A stretch of 64,000 bases of DNA from Chitinophagales bacterium (GCA_041392475.1 JAWKLZ010000001.1:3540962-3604961), one strand, 5' to 3'. Shown: positions 53,457-61,756, numbered from the stretch's first letter. Program-made: numbers and translations. Notes: generated by a model not told the origin, from the sequence alone.

Positions 53457-54266
53457 AGTCCACTCCGCCTTTCGCTTCTCCCGAAAAGCCCTCAATCCCT
53501 CTTGCCCATCCTTCGTCCGAATCGTCTGTTGCAGCATCATATTCAAATATTTATGTTCCGCCGCACTCGGTTGAATATGGTCATAAGCCTCTAAGCCCAA
53601 TCGAATCGCCGAAGGACTATTCTGCTTCAATTCCTCCACAACTGCTTCAACAGCAGCATCCACATCCTCCGCTTTCACCACCTGACTCACCAAACCATAA
53701 CGTTCCGCCTCCACAACAGGCAAATTATAGCCCCGAATACACCAATCCACCACCTTTCGAGCAGGCATCACCTTCAGCAAAGCCGCCATCACCTGAAAAG
53801 GATACAAACCCCGTTTCACCTCAGGCAGTCCAAACTTCACATCATCTTGCGCCACCACAATATTGCAGCCCGCCAAGAAAAAGAAACCACCAGCATATAC
53901 ATCTCCCGTCACCTTCGCAATTGTCGGTTTATACACCTTATTGAACAATTCACCAATCAACAACTCACCCTTAGGCTTTGGAATCGTCGAATCATTCGGC
54001 TCTACAAAACCCGCCATCGCCTTCAAATCTGCCCCCGCACAAAACACATTTCCCTTTGCAGCCATCACCACTACCCACACACTCTTCTCAAAATGAGCAT
54101 AATGTAAAGCATAGGCAATTTCATTGACCATCTGCGGATGCAAAGCATTTTTTTTGCTTGCCCGATTGAGGGTCAAGGTCAAAACATGGTCGGCTTCTGC
54201 CACTTCAATAAAAGCAAAAGTCTGTGAATGAATATTTTGAGTTTGTTCTTTTGTATATAAATTCAT
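53448..54266 (-). CDS. Enoyl-CoA hydratase/isomerase family protein
   Basis: A 272-residue crotonase-fold enzyme. Oxyanion-hole segments are 'GNVFCAGADLKAM' and 'VTGDVYAGGFFFLAGCNIVV', and 'FGLPEVKRGLYP' brings an acidic residue to the active site. In this cluster it may hydrate methylglutaconyl-CoA or another enoyl-CoA. The stop TGA forms the first bases of the adjoining CACAGAG unit (TGAACACGGAGGCACAGAG on the minus strand). Confidence 0.9.
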   Translation of the reverse strand: MNLYTKEQTQNIHSQTFAFIEVAEADHVLTLTLNRASKKNALHPQMVNEIAYALHYAHFEKSVWVVVMAAKGNVFCAGADLKAMAGFVEPNDSTIPKPKGELLIGELFNKVYKPTIAKVTGDVYAGGFFFLAGCNIVVAQDDVKFGLPEVKRGLYPFQVMAALLKVMPARKVVDWCIRGYNLPVVEAERYGLVSQVVKAEDVDAAVEAVVEELKQNSPSAIRLGLEAYDHIQPSAAEHKYLNMMLQQTIRTKDGQEGLRAFREKRKAEWTGE

Positions 54267-54285
54267 GTTTTTTTTATTTTTTTAC

Positions 54286-54620
54286 TGAACACAGAGGCAC
54301 AGAGTTTTTTTACTTGTATTGATGTAAAATTGAACACAGAGGTACGGAGACACAGAGTTTTTTTACTTGTATTGATGTGAAATTGAACACAGAGGTACGG
54401 AGACACAGAGTTTTTACTTGTATTGATGTGAAATTGAACACAGAGGTACGGAGACACAGAGTTTTTTTACTTGTATTGATGTAAAATTGAACACAGAGGT
54501 ACAGAGACACAGAGTTTTTTTACTTGTATTGATGTAAAATTGAACACAGAGGTACAGAGACACAGAGTTTTTTTACTTGTATTGATGTGAAATTGAACAC
54601 AGAGGCACAGAGTTTTTTTT
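54286..54620 (+). repeat. Seven-copy 53-bp tandem array of the CACAGAG family
   Basis: Units begin TGAACACAGAGGTACGGAGA at 54286, 54331, 54384, 54435, 54488, 54541 and 54594, with spacings of 45, 53, 51, 53, 53 and 53 bases. Each has a T-run and TACTTGTATTGATGTRAAAT between copies. The array lies between the enoyl-CoA hydratase start and the carboxylase stop. The rest of the 552-bp gap (54621-54794) shows no gene. Confidence 0.95.
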
Positions 54621-54794
54621 AGTAAAATACAAATATTTAAATTTTTTATTTCCAAACTACTCCTCAAAATTCGCCAATGTCTCTATGTTCAGTTTTTCGA
54701 TTCAATTATTATCAAGCCTTAGAACATTGATAAAGTTTTACTTCAACAAAAAGCCTCTCTCAGTTCAATTCTAATCCAAGCAAACTCAAAAAAT

Positions 54795-54821
54795 CTCCGT
54801 GTTTCCGTGCCTCTGTGTTCA
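54795..54821 (-). repeat. CACAGAG-family copy at the carboxylase stop
   Basis: On the minus strand it reads TGAACACAGAGGCACGGAAA then CACGGAG. The TGA is the carboxylase stop codon. Confidence 0.9.
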
Positions 54822-56807
54822 ATCTCCTTCTGTGTCTCTTAACTTCAACAGCAAAAATCCAGCCTCCACACTCACCCCTTCCGTCACATAAATCTCCTCA
54901 ACCACACCATCTTCCACCGCTTCAATCGTGTTTTCCATTTTCATCGAAGACAAAATCACCAAACCTTCTCCACTCTTCACCGACTGCCCTTCCGCCACCA
55001 AAATCTTCACAATCTGCGAAGGCATTGGAGCCTCATAACCGCCCTTCGCCTTCTCGACCACCTTTGCAGGAAAACGCTCTTTTTCAACCAAATGAACGTT
55101 GCCGATTTGCTCATTATGCACAAAAAAGTCATTGCCATTTTGTACCACACTAAAAGCATATTGCAGTCCGTCAATCTCCAATCGAAGCCCTTTGTCGTTT
55201 CCTTCAATCAATTGAAGTGAATAAGTGTTTTCGCTCACAAAAAACTGAAAAATATCCTTTTGATAGCGGTATTTCACTTTCCATTCCTTCTCACCAATCA
55301 AATACGTTTCTTGTTGATAATCATTGAAGTTGTTGCGCCAACCAGAAGGAACAGACCGCAGTAGGGTTCTCGATTTATCCCTTTGCAGCCATGCACTTAC
55401 ACAAGCAGTCATTGCAGCAAAATCATAGTCGGTTTGGCTTTTTAATGACGTTGCAGAAAGGTCAATTTTGTTTTGGATGAAATGTGTATCATATTTTCCT
55501 ATTTGAAAATCACTGTTCTCCAACAATTGTAGCAGAAAATCTTGGTTAGTAGTCATACCCATACAGACCAAATTCCGCAAAACGTATTGCATTTTTCGGT
55601 GGGCTGCCGCACGACTATTGTCCCACACAATGAGTTTGGCAATCATGGGGTCGTAAAAAATCGAAATTTTGGAGCCGTCTTGTATCGCTGTTTCGATTCG
55701 CAAACCCTCCACTTTGGGGGCTTCAAAACGTTGAATCGTGCCTGTGACGGGTAAAAAATCGTTGCCTGCGTCTTCGGCATATAGGCGCACTTCAATGGCA
55801 TAACCTCGCCCTTTGACTTCCTCTTGACGGACAGCAAGCGGCAAACCTTGTGCGGATTGGATTTGCATTTGCACCAAATCCAATCCCGTAATTTCTTCGG
55901 TAACAGGATGTTCTACTTGAAGGCGGGTATTGACTTCCAAGAAATAAAAGTCTTGTGTGGTATCGTCAAAAATGAACTCGACCGTTCCTGCATTGTCGTA
56001 CTGCAATACTTTTGCAGCCTTGACCGCCGCTTCTCCCATACGCTTCCGCAAATCCTCGTCCATGATAGGAGAAGGGCTTTCTTCAATCACTTTTTGGTAG
56101 CGTCTTTGAATGGTACATTCTCGCTCCAATAAGTGAATCGCATTGCCGTGTTGGTCGCCAAAGATTTGAAATTCAATGTGTCGCCCCGAAGCCACGTATT
56201 TTTCGACAATCAACTCATCGTCGCCAAAAGCATTTTGGGACTCTCGTTTGGCAGCTTCAATTGCTCCTTCAATCTCGGATGCTTTGTGGACTATTCGCAT
56301 TCCTTTTCCGCCACCTCCTGCGGTTGCTTTGAGTAAAACGGGAAAACCGATTTCGATGGCTGCCTTGGTCAATGTTTCGAGGCTTTGGTCTGCTCCCTGA
56401 TAACCTGGCACGATGGGAACACCGTGTTTTTGCATCAATGTTTTGGCTTGTGACTTAGAACCCATTGCAGCGATAGCGGCAGGGTGAGGGCCAATAAAAA
56501 TAATGCCTTCTTCGGCGCATTTCTCCGCAAAACCTACATTTTCGGACAGAAAACCATAACCTGGGTGAATGGCATTTGCGCCTGTTTTTTTGGCTGTTTG
56601 AAGGATTTTGTTTTGGTCGAGGTAAGATTTTGCAGGGCTGCTTTCACCAATAAAAACTGCTACATCTGCCTGAGCGACAAAGGGTGCATTGCGGTCTGCC
56701 TCCGAAAATACGGCAACGCTTTTGATGCCCATTTTGCGGCAAGTGTGAATCACTCTGGAAGCAATTTCTCCACGGTTGGCAATGAGAATGGTGTTGATAG
56801 GTCGCAT
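54819..56807 (-). CDS. Biotin-dependent acyl-CoA carboxylase alpha subunit (BC-BCCP), MccA-like
   Basis: A 662-residue protein with the biotin carboxylase domain ('TILIANRGEIASRVIHTCRK', 'HPGYGFLSENVGFAEKC', ATP-grasp 'KATAGGGGKGMRIV', 'FLEVNTRLQVEHPVTEE') and a C-terminal biotinyl domain with the biotin Lys in 'LSSMKMENTIEA'. This layout and size match the alpha subunits of 3-methylcrotonyl-CoA, propionyl-CoA or acetyl-CoA carboxylases; the cluster (isovaleryl-like dehydrogenase, hydratase) favours 3-methylcrotonyl-CoA, that is, leucine breakdown. The beta subunit is not in the window. The start is ATG 56807; the frame upstream is repeat sequence. Confidence 0.9.
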   Translation of the reverse strand: MRPINTILIANRGEIASRVIHTCRKMGIKSVAVFSEADRNAPFVAQADVAVFIGESSPAKSYLDQNKILQTAKKTGANAIHPGYGFLSENVGFAEKCAEEGIIFIGPHPAAIAAMGSKSQAKTLMQKHGVPIVPGYQGADQSLETLTKAAIEIGFPVLLKATAGGGGKGMRIVHKASEIEGAIEAAKRESQNAFGDDELIVEKYVASGRHIEFQIFGDQHGNAIHLLERECTIQRRYQKVIEESPSPIMDEDLRKRMGEAAVKAAKVLQYDNAGTVEFIFDDTTQDFYFLEVNTRLQVEHPVTEEITGLDLVQMQIQSAQGLPLAVRQEEVKGRGYAIEVRLYAEDAGNDFLPVTGTIQRFEAPKVEGLRIETAIQDGSKISIFYDPMIAKLIVWDNSRAAAHRKMQYVLRNLVCMGMTTNQDFLLQLLENSDFQIGKYDTHFIQNKIDLSATSLKSQTDYDFAAMTACVSAWLQRDKSRTLLRSVPSGWRNNFNDYQQETYLIGEKEWKVKYRYQKDIFQFFVSENTYSLQLIEGNDKGLRLEIDGLQYAFSVVQNGNDFFVHNEQIGNVHLVEKERFPAKVVEKAKGGYEAPMPSQIVKILVAEGQSVKSGEGLVILSSMKMENTIEAVEDGVVEEIYVTEGVSVEAGFLLLKLRDTEGD

Positions 56808-56822
56808 TTTTGTTTGTTTTAT

Positions 56823-56850
56823 TGAACACAGAGGCTCGGAGGCACAGAGG
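56823..56850 (+). repeat. CACAGAG-family single copy upstream of the carboxylase gene
   Basis: TGAACACAGAGGCTCGGAGG then CACAGAGG, followed by a T-run, 15 bases upstream of the carboxylase start, in the opposite orientation to the gene. Confidence 0.9.
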
Positions 56851-56920
56851 TTTTTATTTTTCAATATTGACCACAAATATAGGGAAAATTAGGCGATATT
56901 GACTAATTATTTTATTCAAT

Positions 56921-57010
56921 GAAACTTTGCCAACAATTTCCAATTTTGGCAACAGTTGAGTGATGCCCGTTCAACTTCTGGCAAGGTCTCCAATCGTTGT
57001 CAAAGTTTCT
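56921..57010. repeat. Palindromic AAACTTTGCCAA element, full copy
   Basis: GAAACTTTGCCAACAATTTC on the left and, in reverse complement, GAAACTTTGACAACGATTGG on the right form an imperfect palindrome of about 90 bp between the carboxylase gene and a small HTH gene. Confidence 0.8.
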
Positions 57011-57015
57011 CTATT

Positions 57016-57201
57016 TCATGCTTTTAATCGCTCCAACACATAAATACAAGCCAATTTGGCTGCTCCCAGTTCGTGGTAAAAACGATTGTCGCTCTCGGCT
57101 TTTTTGACCAAAGATAAATGCCTTGAACTCATGCCAATACTATCAGCAAAAGCCTTTTGAGAGATTCCTTTCTTTTTCAATTCTACAACCAAATCCTCCA
57201 A
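57016..57201 (-). CDS. Short HTH protein, possibly truncated
   Basis: A 61-residue frame with an XRE-like helix-turn-helix ('ISQKAFADSIGMSSRHLSLV') and a C-terminal helix ('LGAAKLACIYVLERL'). The start is TTG at 57201, preceded directly by an in-frame TAA, so the N-terminus may have been lost. It ends 6 bases from the palindromic repeat. Role unknown; it may be a remnant regulator. Confidence 0.45.
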   Translation of the reverse strand: MEDLVVELKKKGISQKAFADSIGMSSRHLSLVKKAESDNRFYHELGAAKLACIYVLERLKA

Positions 57202-57262
57202 TGTCGTTTACTCCAATTTTGAATTCTGAACCAATTTTTAAGAAACAATCGAATCATCTCTT

Positions 57263-57544
57263 ATGAACAACATCAGCATAGAATTTTCAACTCACGAAAT
57301 CCTAAAATTGGCAAGACAACTGCCACAAGAAATCAAGCAAATGTTAATAACAGAGTGGTCTGTAGAACAATCTACTTCCTCCAAGAAGCAAATCTTTCCA
57401 AGTTTTCAAAACTTCCCTGACTTCAACAAACCTATTCAACTTCAAAATTATGCTGTACAAGAAAAAGATTTAGAGGGTTTAGTGAATTTATGGGAAGACG
57501 AACTGCCTGTGGAGGAATTGTGTAAAATGCTTACTCTCCAATAA
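57263..57544 (+). CDS. Small antitoxin-like protein, orphan
   Basis: A 93-residue protein. The first half 'STHEILKLARQLPQEIKQML' resembles the N-terminal helix found in small Bacteroidota/cyanobacterial antitoxins of PIN or RelE toxins. The C-terminal part is acidic ('EDELPVEELCKML'). No toxin gene follows on the same strand; the next genes are convergent. The antitoxin idea is inference from style only. Confidence 0.5.
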   Translation: MNNISIEFSTHEILKLARQLPQEIKQMLITEWSVEQSTSSKKQIFPSFQNFPDFNKPIQLQNYAVQEKDLEGLVNLWEDELPVEELCKMLTLQ

Positions 57545-57598
57545 AAATTCCTCCAAAAACCCAAATTCCCCGAGGTCTCGGGGCAAGCTCTGTTACCA

Positions 57599-57958
57599 TT
57601 ATCTCTTCATATTCTCCAGCACCTCCAATGTAAAAAATCGTTCATCCGTGCCTTTTTTAGCGAGATAGGGCTTCAATTTTGTTTCCAAGCCTTCCTCTTT
57701 GTAAAACTCCACCAAATCTGCCAACAATCTCAATGCCTCTGCCCGAAAACTGGCTCGTATTTTCGTTTTGTCGCCCTCCAAAAGAGCTAAAATATCCCAA
57801 ACATATTGATACAATTGTTGGTTGCGTTCTTTTCGTTCTGCTTTGATATAGGCTTCGGCATATTCTTCGTTGATTTGATAAGGGAGGTCATTTATAATTC
57901 TAAGAAGGATGTAGGCAACTCGTCTGCCAATGGCATCCGTACTTTTTGCCAAAGTCAA
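57599..57958 (-). CDS. Helical protein of unknown function, part 2 of a split or coupled gene
   Basis: A 119-residue helical protein ('GRRVAYILLRIINDLPYQIN', 'YIKAERKERNQQLYQYVWDI'). Its TTG start overlaps the TGA stop of the upstream short frame (TTGA). The two frames may be one gene of about 170 residues broken by a frameshift near 57957, because the upstream part has no other sensible end. No known domain. Confidence 0.5.
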   Translation of the reverse strand: MTLAKSTDAIGRRVAYILLRIINDLPYQINEEYAEAYIKAERKERNQQLYQYVWDILALLEGDKTKIRASFRAEALRLLADLVEFYKEEGLETKLKPYLAKKGTDERFFTLEVLENMKR

Positions 57959-58107
57959 AGAGAGGCATCGCCTAACAGGTTGTTGGGATGTTCCATTAGG
58001 TCGTTGTAAAGCTGCCTTTCCAAAGGTCGAAGCAGTTCTTTTCTGTCTTTGGTGTGTTGGGTTTTGTTGTTGCAGAGGTTTAAGATTTGTTGGAATAGGT
58101 TGTTCAT
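57955..58107 (-). CDS. Short N-terminal part of the split gene above
   Basis: A 50-residue frame from ATG 58107 ('MNNLFQQILNLCNNKTQHTK' through 'PNNLLGDASL'). Its stop overlaps the next frame by 3-4 bases. It is either a coupled small protein or the N-terminal part of one frameshifted gene. Confidence 0.4.
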   Translation of the reverse strand: MNNLFQQILNLCNNKTQHTKDRKELLRPLERQLYNDLMEHPNNLLGDASL

Positions 58108-58189
58108 TATTGTGTTGATAGAGTTTTGTTGAAGGAAATTCAATTATAAAAATACATATTAATTTTTATGTATTCTAATTTCCATTCCA

Positions 58190-58564
58190 TCAATGGTCAT
58201 TCGGATTCACCAACTGAAACCAATTGCCATCCAAATCGGTAAAAGTTAAGCACTTGTCAGAATCGATCGTTCCTTTAAAGTTTAAACCTCTCAACTCCAA
58301 TTCTTTTGCAGTTTTCTGCAAGTCATCGGTATAAAGCACCAACCCTATTTTGGATTTTTCATAACTGTCTGTACTTGCTATTGAAGTGCTTCCACTCGTT
58401 TGAGGTCTTAAAAGTATTTCCAAATGGTCTTTCTTCAACCACACAAAATTTCCTGCTTGTATTACCATCTCTTCAAAGCGCAAAACATTGCAGTAAAACT
58501 CTTTGGATGCCAATGGATTTTTTACAAAAAACTCAATATGCCCAATTTGTACTTGTAGATTCAT
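58190..58564 (-). CDS. VOC-family (glyoxalase-like) protein
   Basis: A 124-residue protein made of one pair of beta-alpha-beta-beta-beta units ('IGHIEFFVKNPLASKEFYCN', 'LVLYTDDLQKTAKELELRGL', 'LTFTDLDGNWFQLVNP'). Possible metal ligands are H8 and Glu residues in 'HLEILLR'; the last strand has 'DLDGNWFQL', where many members have an E. Members range from glyoxalases to resistance proteins; substrate unknown. Confidence 0.85.
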   Translation of the reverse strand: MNLQVQIGHIEFFVKNPLASKEFYCNVLRFEEMVIQAGNFVWLKKDHLEILLRPQTSGSTSIASTDSYEKSKIGLVLYTDDLQKTAKELELRGLNFKGTIDSDKCLTFTDLDGNWFQLVNPNDH

Positions 58565-58665
58565 GTTGTAAAATTTTGCCCAGCAAGTTAAGCAAAATGG
58601 TCTTGTATCAAAAATGAACTTATAAAAGTTTCCTAACTTGCGCTTTGAAAAATTTTGAACACTTT

Positions 58666-59796
58666 ATGCAATTTGAACTTACCACCACCGACCCACAATC
58701 CAAAGCAAGAGCAGGTATCATCACGACCGATCACGGCAAGATAGAAACACCGATTTTTATGCCCGTAGGAACGGTTGGCACGGTCAAAACGGTACACCAA
58801 AAAGAGCTCGAAGAGCAAATTCACGCCCAGATTATTCTCGGCAATACCTATCATTTGTATTTGCGTCCAGGATTGGAGGTATTGCAGCAAGCAGGTGGAC
58901 TGCACAAGTTTATGAATTGGAACCGTCCGATTTTGACGGATAGCGGTGGTTATCAGGTGTATTCTTTGGCGGCAAGGCGAAAAATTACGGAGGAAGGGGT
59001 GCGTTTTCAGTCGCATATTGACGGGAGTTACCACTTGTTTACGCCCGAAAATGTGATGGACATTCAGCGAAAAATTGGCGGGGATTTTATCATGGCTTTT
59101 GACGAATGTACGCCCTATCCTTGTGAGTACAAATACGCCAAAAATTCGATTCATTTGACGCACCGTTGGCTCAAACGCTGTTGCGAGCATTTTGACAATA
59201 CCGAACCTTTGTATGGCTATGAACAGACGCTGATGCCGATTGTGCAAGGAAGTGTTTATAAAGACCTTAGGATACAATCTGCGGAAAAAATTGCCAGTTT
59301 TGAGCGGAAGGCAAATGCGATTGGAGGATTGTCGGTCGGTGAGCCGCATGAGGATATGTATGCGATGACGGAGGTGGTCTGCAATATTTTGCCAACAGAC
59401 AAACCCCGTTATTTGATGGGTGTAGGCACACCAGCTAATTTACTGGAATCCATCGCTTTGGGAATTGATATGTTTGATTGTGTGATGCCGACTCGAAATG
59501 CTCGACATGGAATGTTGTTTACAGCCGAAGGAGTCATTCACATCAAAAACCTGAAATGGGAAACGGATTTCAGCCCGATTGACGAAAACAGTCTTTCTTA
59601 TACAAGTCGCACACACAGTAAGGCTTATCTTCGACATTTGTTCAAATCAAAGGAAATGCTGGGAGCACAAATTGCAACTTTACACAATTTGAGTTTTTAC
59701 CTTTGGTTGGTGAATACGGCAAGGGAAAAAATCATTGCAGGAGAATTTTACGATTGGAAAGAGGTGATGGTGAAGAAGTTGGTGAGGAAGATTTAG
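58666..59796 (+). CDS. tgt: Queuine tRNA-ribosyltransferase (TGT) lacking the zinc cysteines
   Basis: TGT swaps guanine 34 for preQ1 in tRNAs with GUN anticodons during queuosine synthesis. The 376-residue length (from ATG 58666) is standard. The general base D92 is in 'ILTDSGGYQV', and the nucleophile Asp is in 'GIDMFDCVMPTRNARHG'. The zinc site is altered: where bacterial TGTs have Cys-x-Cys-x2-Cys, this protein has S309, S311 and S314 ('DENSLSYTSRTHSKAYLRHL'), while H340 ('LHNL') is kept. Loss of these cysteines may be a trait of Bacteroidota TGTs. Confidence 0.95.
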   Translation: MQFELTTTDPQSKARAGIITTDHGKIETPIFMPVGTVGTVKTVHQKELEEQIHAQIILGNTYHLYLRPGLEVLQQAGGLHKFMNWNRPILTDSGGYQVYSLAARRKITEEGVRFQSHIDGSYHLFTPENVMDIQRKIGGDFIMAFDECTPYPCEYKYAKNSIHLTHRWLKRCCEHFDNTEPLYGYEQTLMPIVQGSVYKDLRIQSAEKIASFERKANAIGGLSVGEPHEDMYAMTEVVCNILPTDKPRYLMGVGTPANLLESIALGIDMFDCVMPTRNARHGMLFTAEGVIHIKNLKWETDFSPIDENSLSYTSRTHSKAYLRHLFKSKEMLGAQIATLHNLSFYLWLVNTAREKIIAGEFYDWKEVMVKKLVRKI

Positions 59797-60024
59797 AGCA
59801 TAGTCTTTGGAGGCAGTGTGGCTCTTGTTCAATATCAATAGAAAAAACCACCACAATGCTTCAATAATGCCAAATTGCTGACCATTCTGTTTTCCGTTCC
59901 AAAACAAACTTTCTTTTCTGACAGTTAAGTTACATACAAGAGTTCTTTAAGAAGACTTCTTGTATTGATACATGGGCGATTGAAACCGCCATTGCTTAAA
60001 AACTTCAAAAATACAGTCTATCAT

Positions 60025-61617
60025 ATGAACAAGAATTTTGTTTTATTCCTTTCCTTATGCCTCCTCTCCTTTTCTTTTAGTTCCATTACCGCTCAAAACA
60101 TTGCCGACAATGTGGAAGTCACTTGGGGCAATCAACACAAAGAACGATCTGGCTCTTTTATTGATGAAGTCATCGGAATAGATGAAGAACAGGTGTATGT
60201 ACTTCGCTATCAAAAACCTATGGGCGGATTGGCCATGCTCCAAAACGCACCTGAATACCTCATTGAAGCCTATGACAAACAAGGAAATTATAAATCCAAC
60301 CGAGAGATTTCCAACAAATACGACAATATGCGTATGGAATTTGAATTTGTGATTCACTTCAACAACCGCCTACTGCTCTTTACCTCCAATTATGACCGTT
60401 CCGAAAAGACCAATGTATTGTATATGCAAGAAGTGGATAAACGCACATTGGCTGCAAAAGGCAAACCTGAAGCAGTGGCTTACGCCAAAGGTAGAAGTCG
60501 GGTAAATTCGGGTGAATTTGATTACAAATTGTCCTTCAATCGCAAGCAGTTGGCCATTGTAGATTTGGCAGCTTATAGAAGCAAAGAACAAGATCAGTTT
60601 GGCGCACAGGTATTTGACCAAGATATGAACCTACTTTGGCGAAAAGACATGAAAGTACCTTATAGAGATGATTTGTTTGACATTGAAGGATATGAAGTGG
60701 ATAGCAAGGGTAATTTTTACCTACTTGCAGTGGTCTATGAAGGACGTGCGGTCAAAAAACGTGGCGGCAAGCCCAACTATGAATATTCAATTTGGGCCTA
60801 TACCGACAAGGGCAACAATACCAAAGAATACAAAATGGGTTTAGGTGAAGAGTTCATTACTGATATGACCTTCAAAGTATCGAATACAGGTGAAATCGTT
60901 TGTTCTGGTTTTTATTCTCCACAAACTACTTTTCGAATTAGTGGTACTTTCTACCAAAAAATCAACCCTCAAACAACCGAGGTAGCACTTCAAACTACAA
61001 AGGCATTTGAAACGCAATTTTTAGCCGAATTCATGTCGGACAAAAAAGCCGAAAAAGGTAAGGGTTTGTACCGTTTTGACTTGGACAACATGATTTTGAG
61101 AAACGATGGTGGAGCAATCCTGATGGCAGAACAGTTCTATATTGATGAAAGGATTTCTCGCCCCGGATCTGGCTTCAACAATGGATTCGGTAATAATGTA
61201 CGTGTGGACTATTATTACTACTACAACGACATCATTGTGGTCAACATCACACCTACGGGCGAAATCGAATGGGCGACAAAAGTGCCAAAATACCAAGTGA
61301 CTTCAAATGATGGCGGACATTTTTCTTCCTACTCCTATATGCTCAAAGGCAACAATATCCATCTGATTTACAATGACAATCCCAAAAATTTGTTCCCCGA
61401 TGCTAGAAATACCTATTCCTTCAATGGCAAAAAATCGGTGGTGACTCTGGCAACCTTATCAGCTGATGGCAATCTGAAACGCTCACTCCTATTCAGCAAT
61501 CGGGATGAGCGCATCATCACCCGTCCAAAGGCTTGCGAACAAATGTCGCTTGACCAGATGGTGGTCTGTGGTGAATGGGGTCGAAGAGCAAAAGTGGGGA
61601 TATTGACCTTTGATTGA
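60025..61617 (+). CDS. Large exported protein of unknown function
   Basis: A 530-residue protein with a signal peptide ('FVLFLSLCLLSFSFSSITAQ'), start ATG 60025. The mature part is strand-rich with repeating 'D..G..Y....Y' and 'F..D..LLW' patterns ('VDSKGNFYLLAVVYEGRA', 'QDMNLLWRKDM'), suggesting a beta-propeller-like fold. A Gly/Asn/Tyr-rich stretch ('GFNNGFGNNVRVDYYYYYND') lies near residue 395. No sorting domain is evident at the C-terminus. Similar proteins are frequent in Bacteroidota; role unknown. Confidence 0.75.
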   Translation: MNKNFVLFLSLCLLSFSFSSITAQNIADNVEVTWGNQHKERSGSFIDEVIGIDEEQVYVLRYQKPMGGLAMLQNAPEYLIEAYDKQGNYKSNREISNKYDNMRMEFEFVIHFNNRLLLFTSNYDRSEKTNVLYMQEVDKRTLAAKGKPEAVAYAKGRSRVNSGEFDYKLSFNRKQLAIVDLAAYRSKEQDQFGAQVFDQDMNLLWRKDMKVPYRDDLFDIEGYEVDSKGNFYLLAVVYEGRAVKKRGGKPNYEYSIWAYTDKGNNTKEYKMGLGEEFITDMTFKVSNTGEIVCSGFYSPQTTFRISGTFYQKINPQTTEVALQTTKAFETQFLAEFMSDKKAEKGKGLYRFDLDNMILRNDGGAILMAEQFYIDERISRPGSGFNNGFGNNVRVDYYYYYNDIIVVNITPTGEIEWATKVPKYQVTSNDGGHFSSYSYMLKGNNIHLIYNDNPKNLFPDARNTYSFNGKKSVVTLATLSADGNLKRSLLFSNRDERIITRPKACEQMSLDQMVVCGEWGRRAKVGILTFD

Positions 61618-61640
61618 AGTATCAAAGTTTTTCGCCCACA

Positions 61641-61673
61641 AGACATCGGAAGTCTTTAAGACTTCCGATGTCT
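61641..61673 (+). terminator. Hairpin after the exported protein gene
   Basis: A perfect 16-bp inverted repeat (AGACATCGGAAGTCTT and complement, 61641-61656 / 61658-61673) begins 23 bases after the stop. Only a short A-rich tail follows, so it may be a 3'-end stabiliser or a bidirectional terminator. Confidence 0.7.
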
Positions 61674-61687
61674 CCTAAAATAAAAGA

Positions 61688-61710
61688 AGAGCAGATATTT
61701 CTTCTGCTCT
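61688..61710 (-). terminator. Terminator for the VLCAD-like gene
   Basis: AGAGCAG / CTGCTCT stem (61688-61694 / 61704-61710), followed on the minus strand by TCTTTTATTTTA. It is placed 46 bases after the minus-strand stop at 61757. Confidence 0.7.
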
Positions 61711-61756
61711 CCTTCCAATTTATTAAATCTCATGTCTTTCGTCTCACGTCTTATGT

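Noticed and set aside
53263..53944. Plus-strand frames rich in 'CASVFIPPKK' repeats
   Set aside because: They translate the five-unit repeat block and then run antisense through the enoyl-CoA hydratase gene.
54263..54667. Overlapping minus-strand frames with repeated 'CVQFHINTSKK' translation
   Set aside because: These are only the CACAGAG tandem array read in frame; they have no independent sign of coding and no start region.
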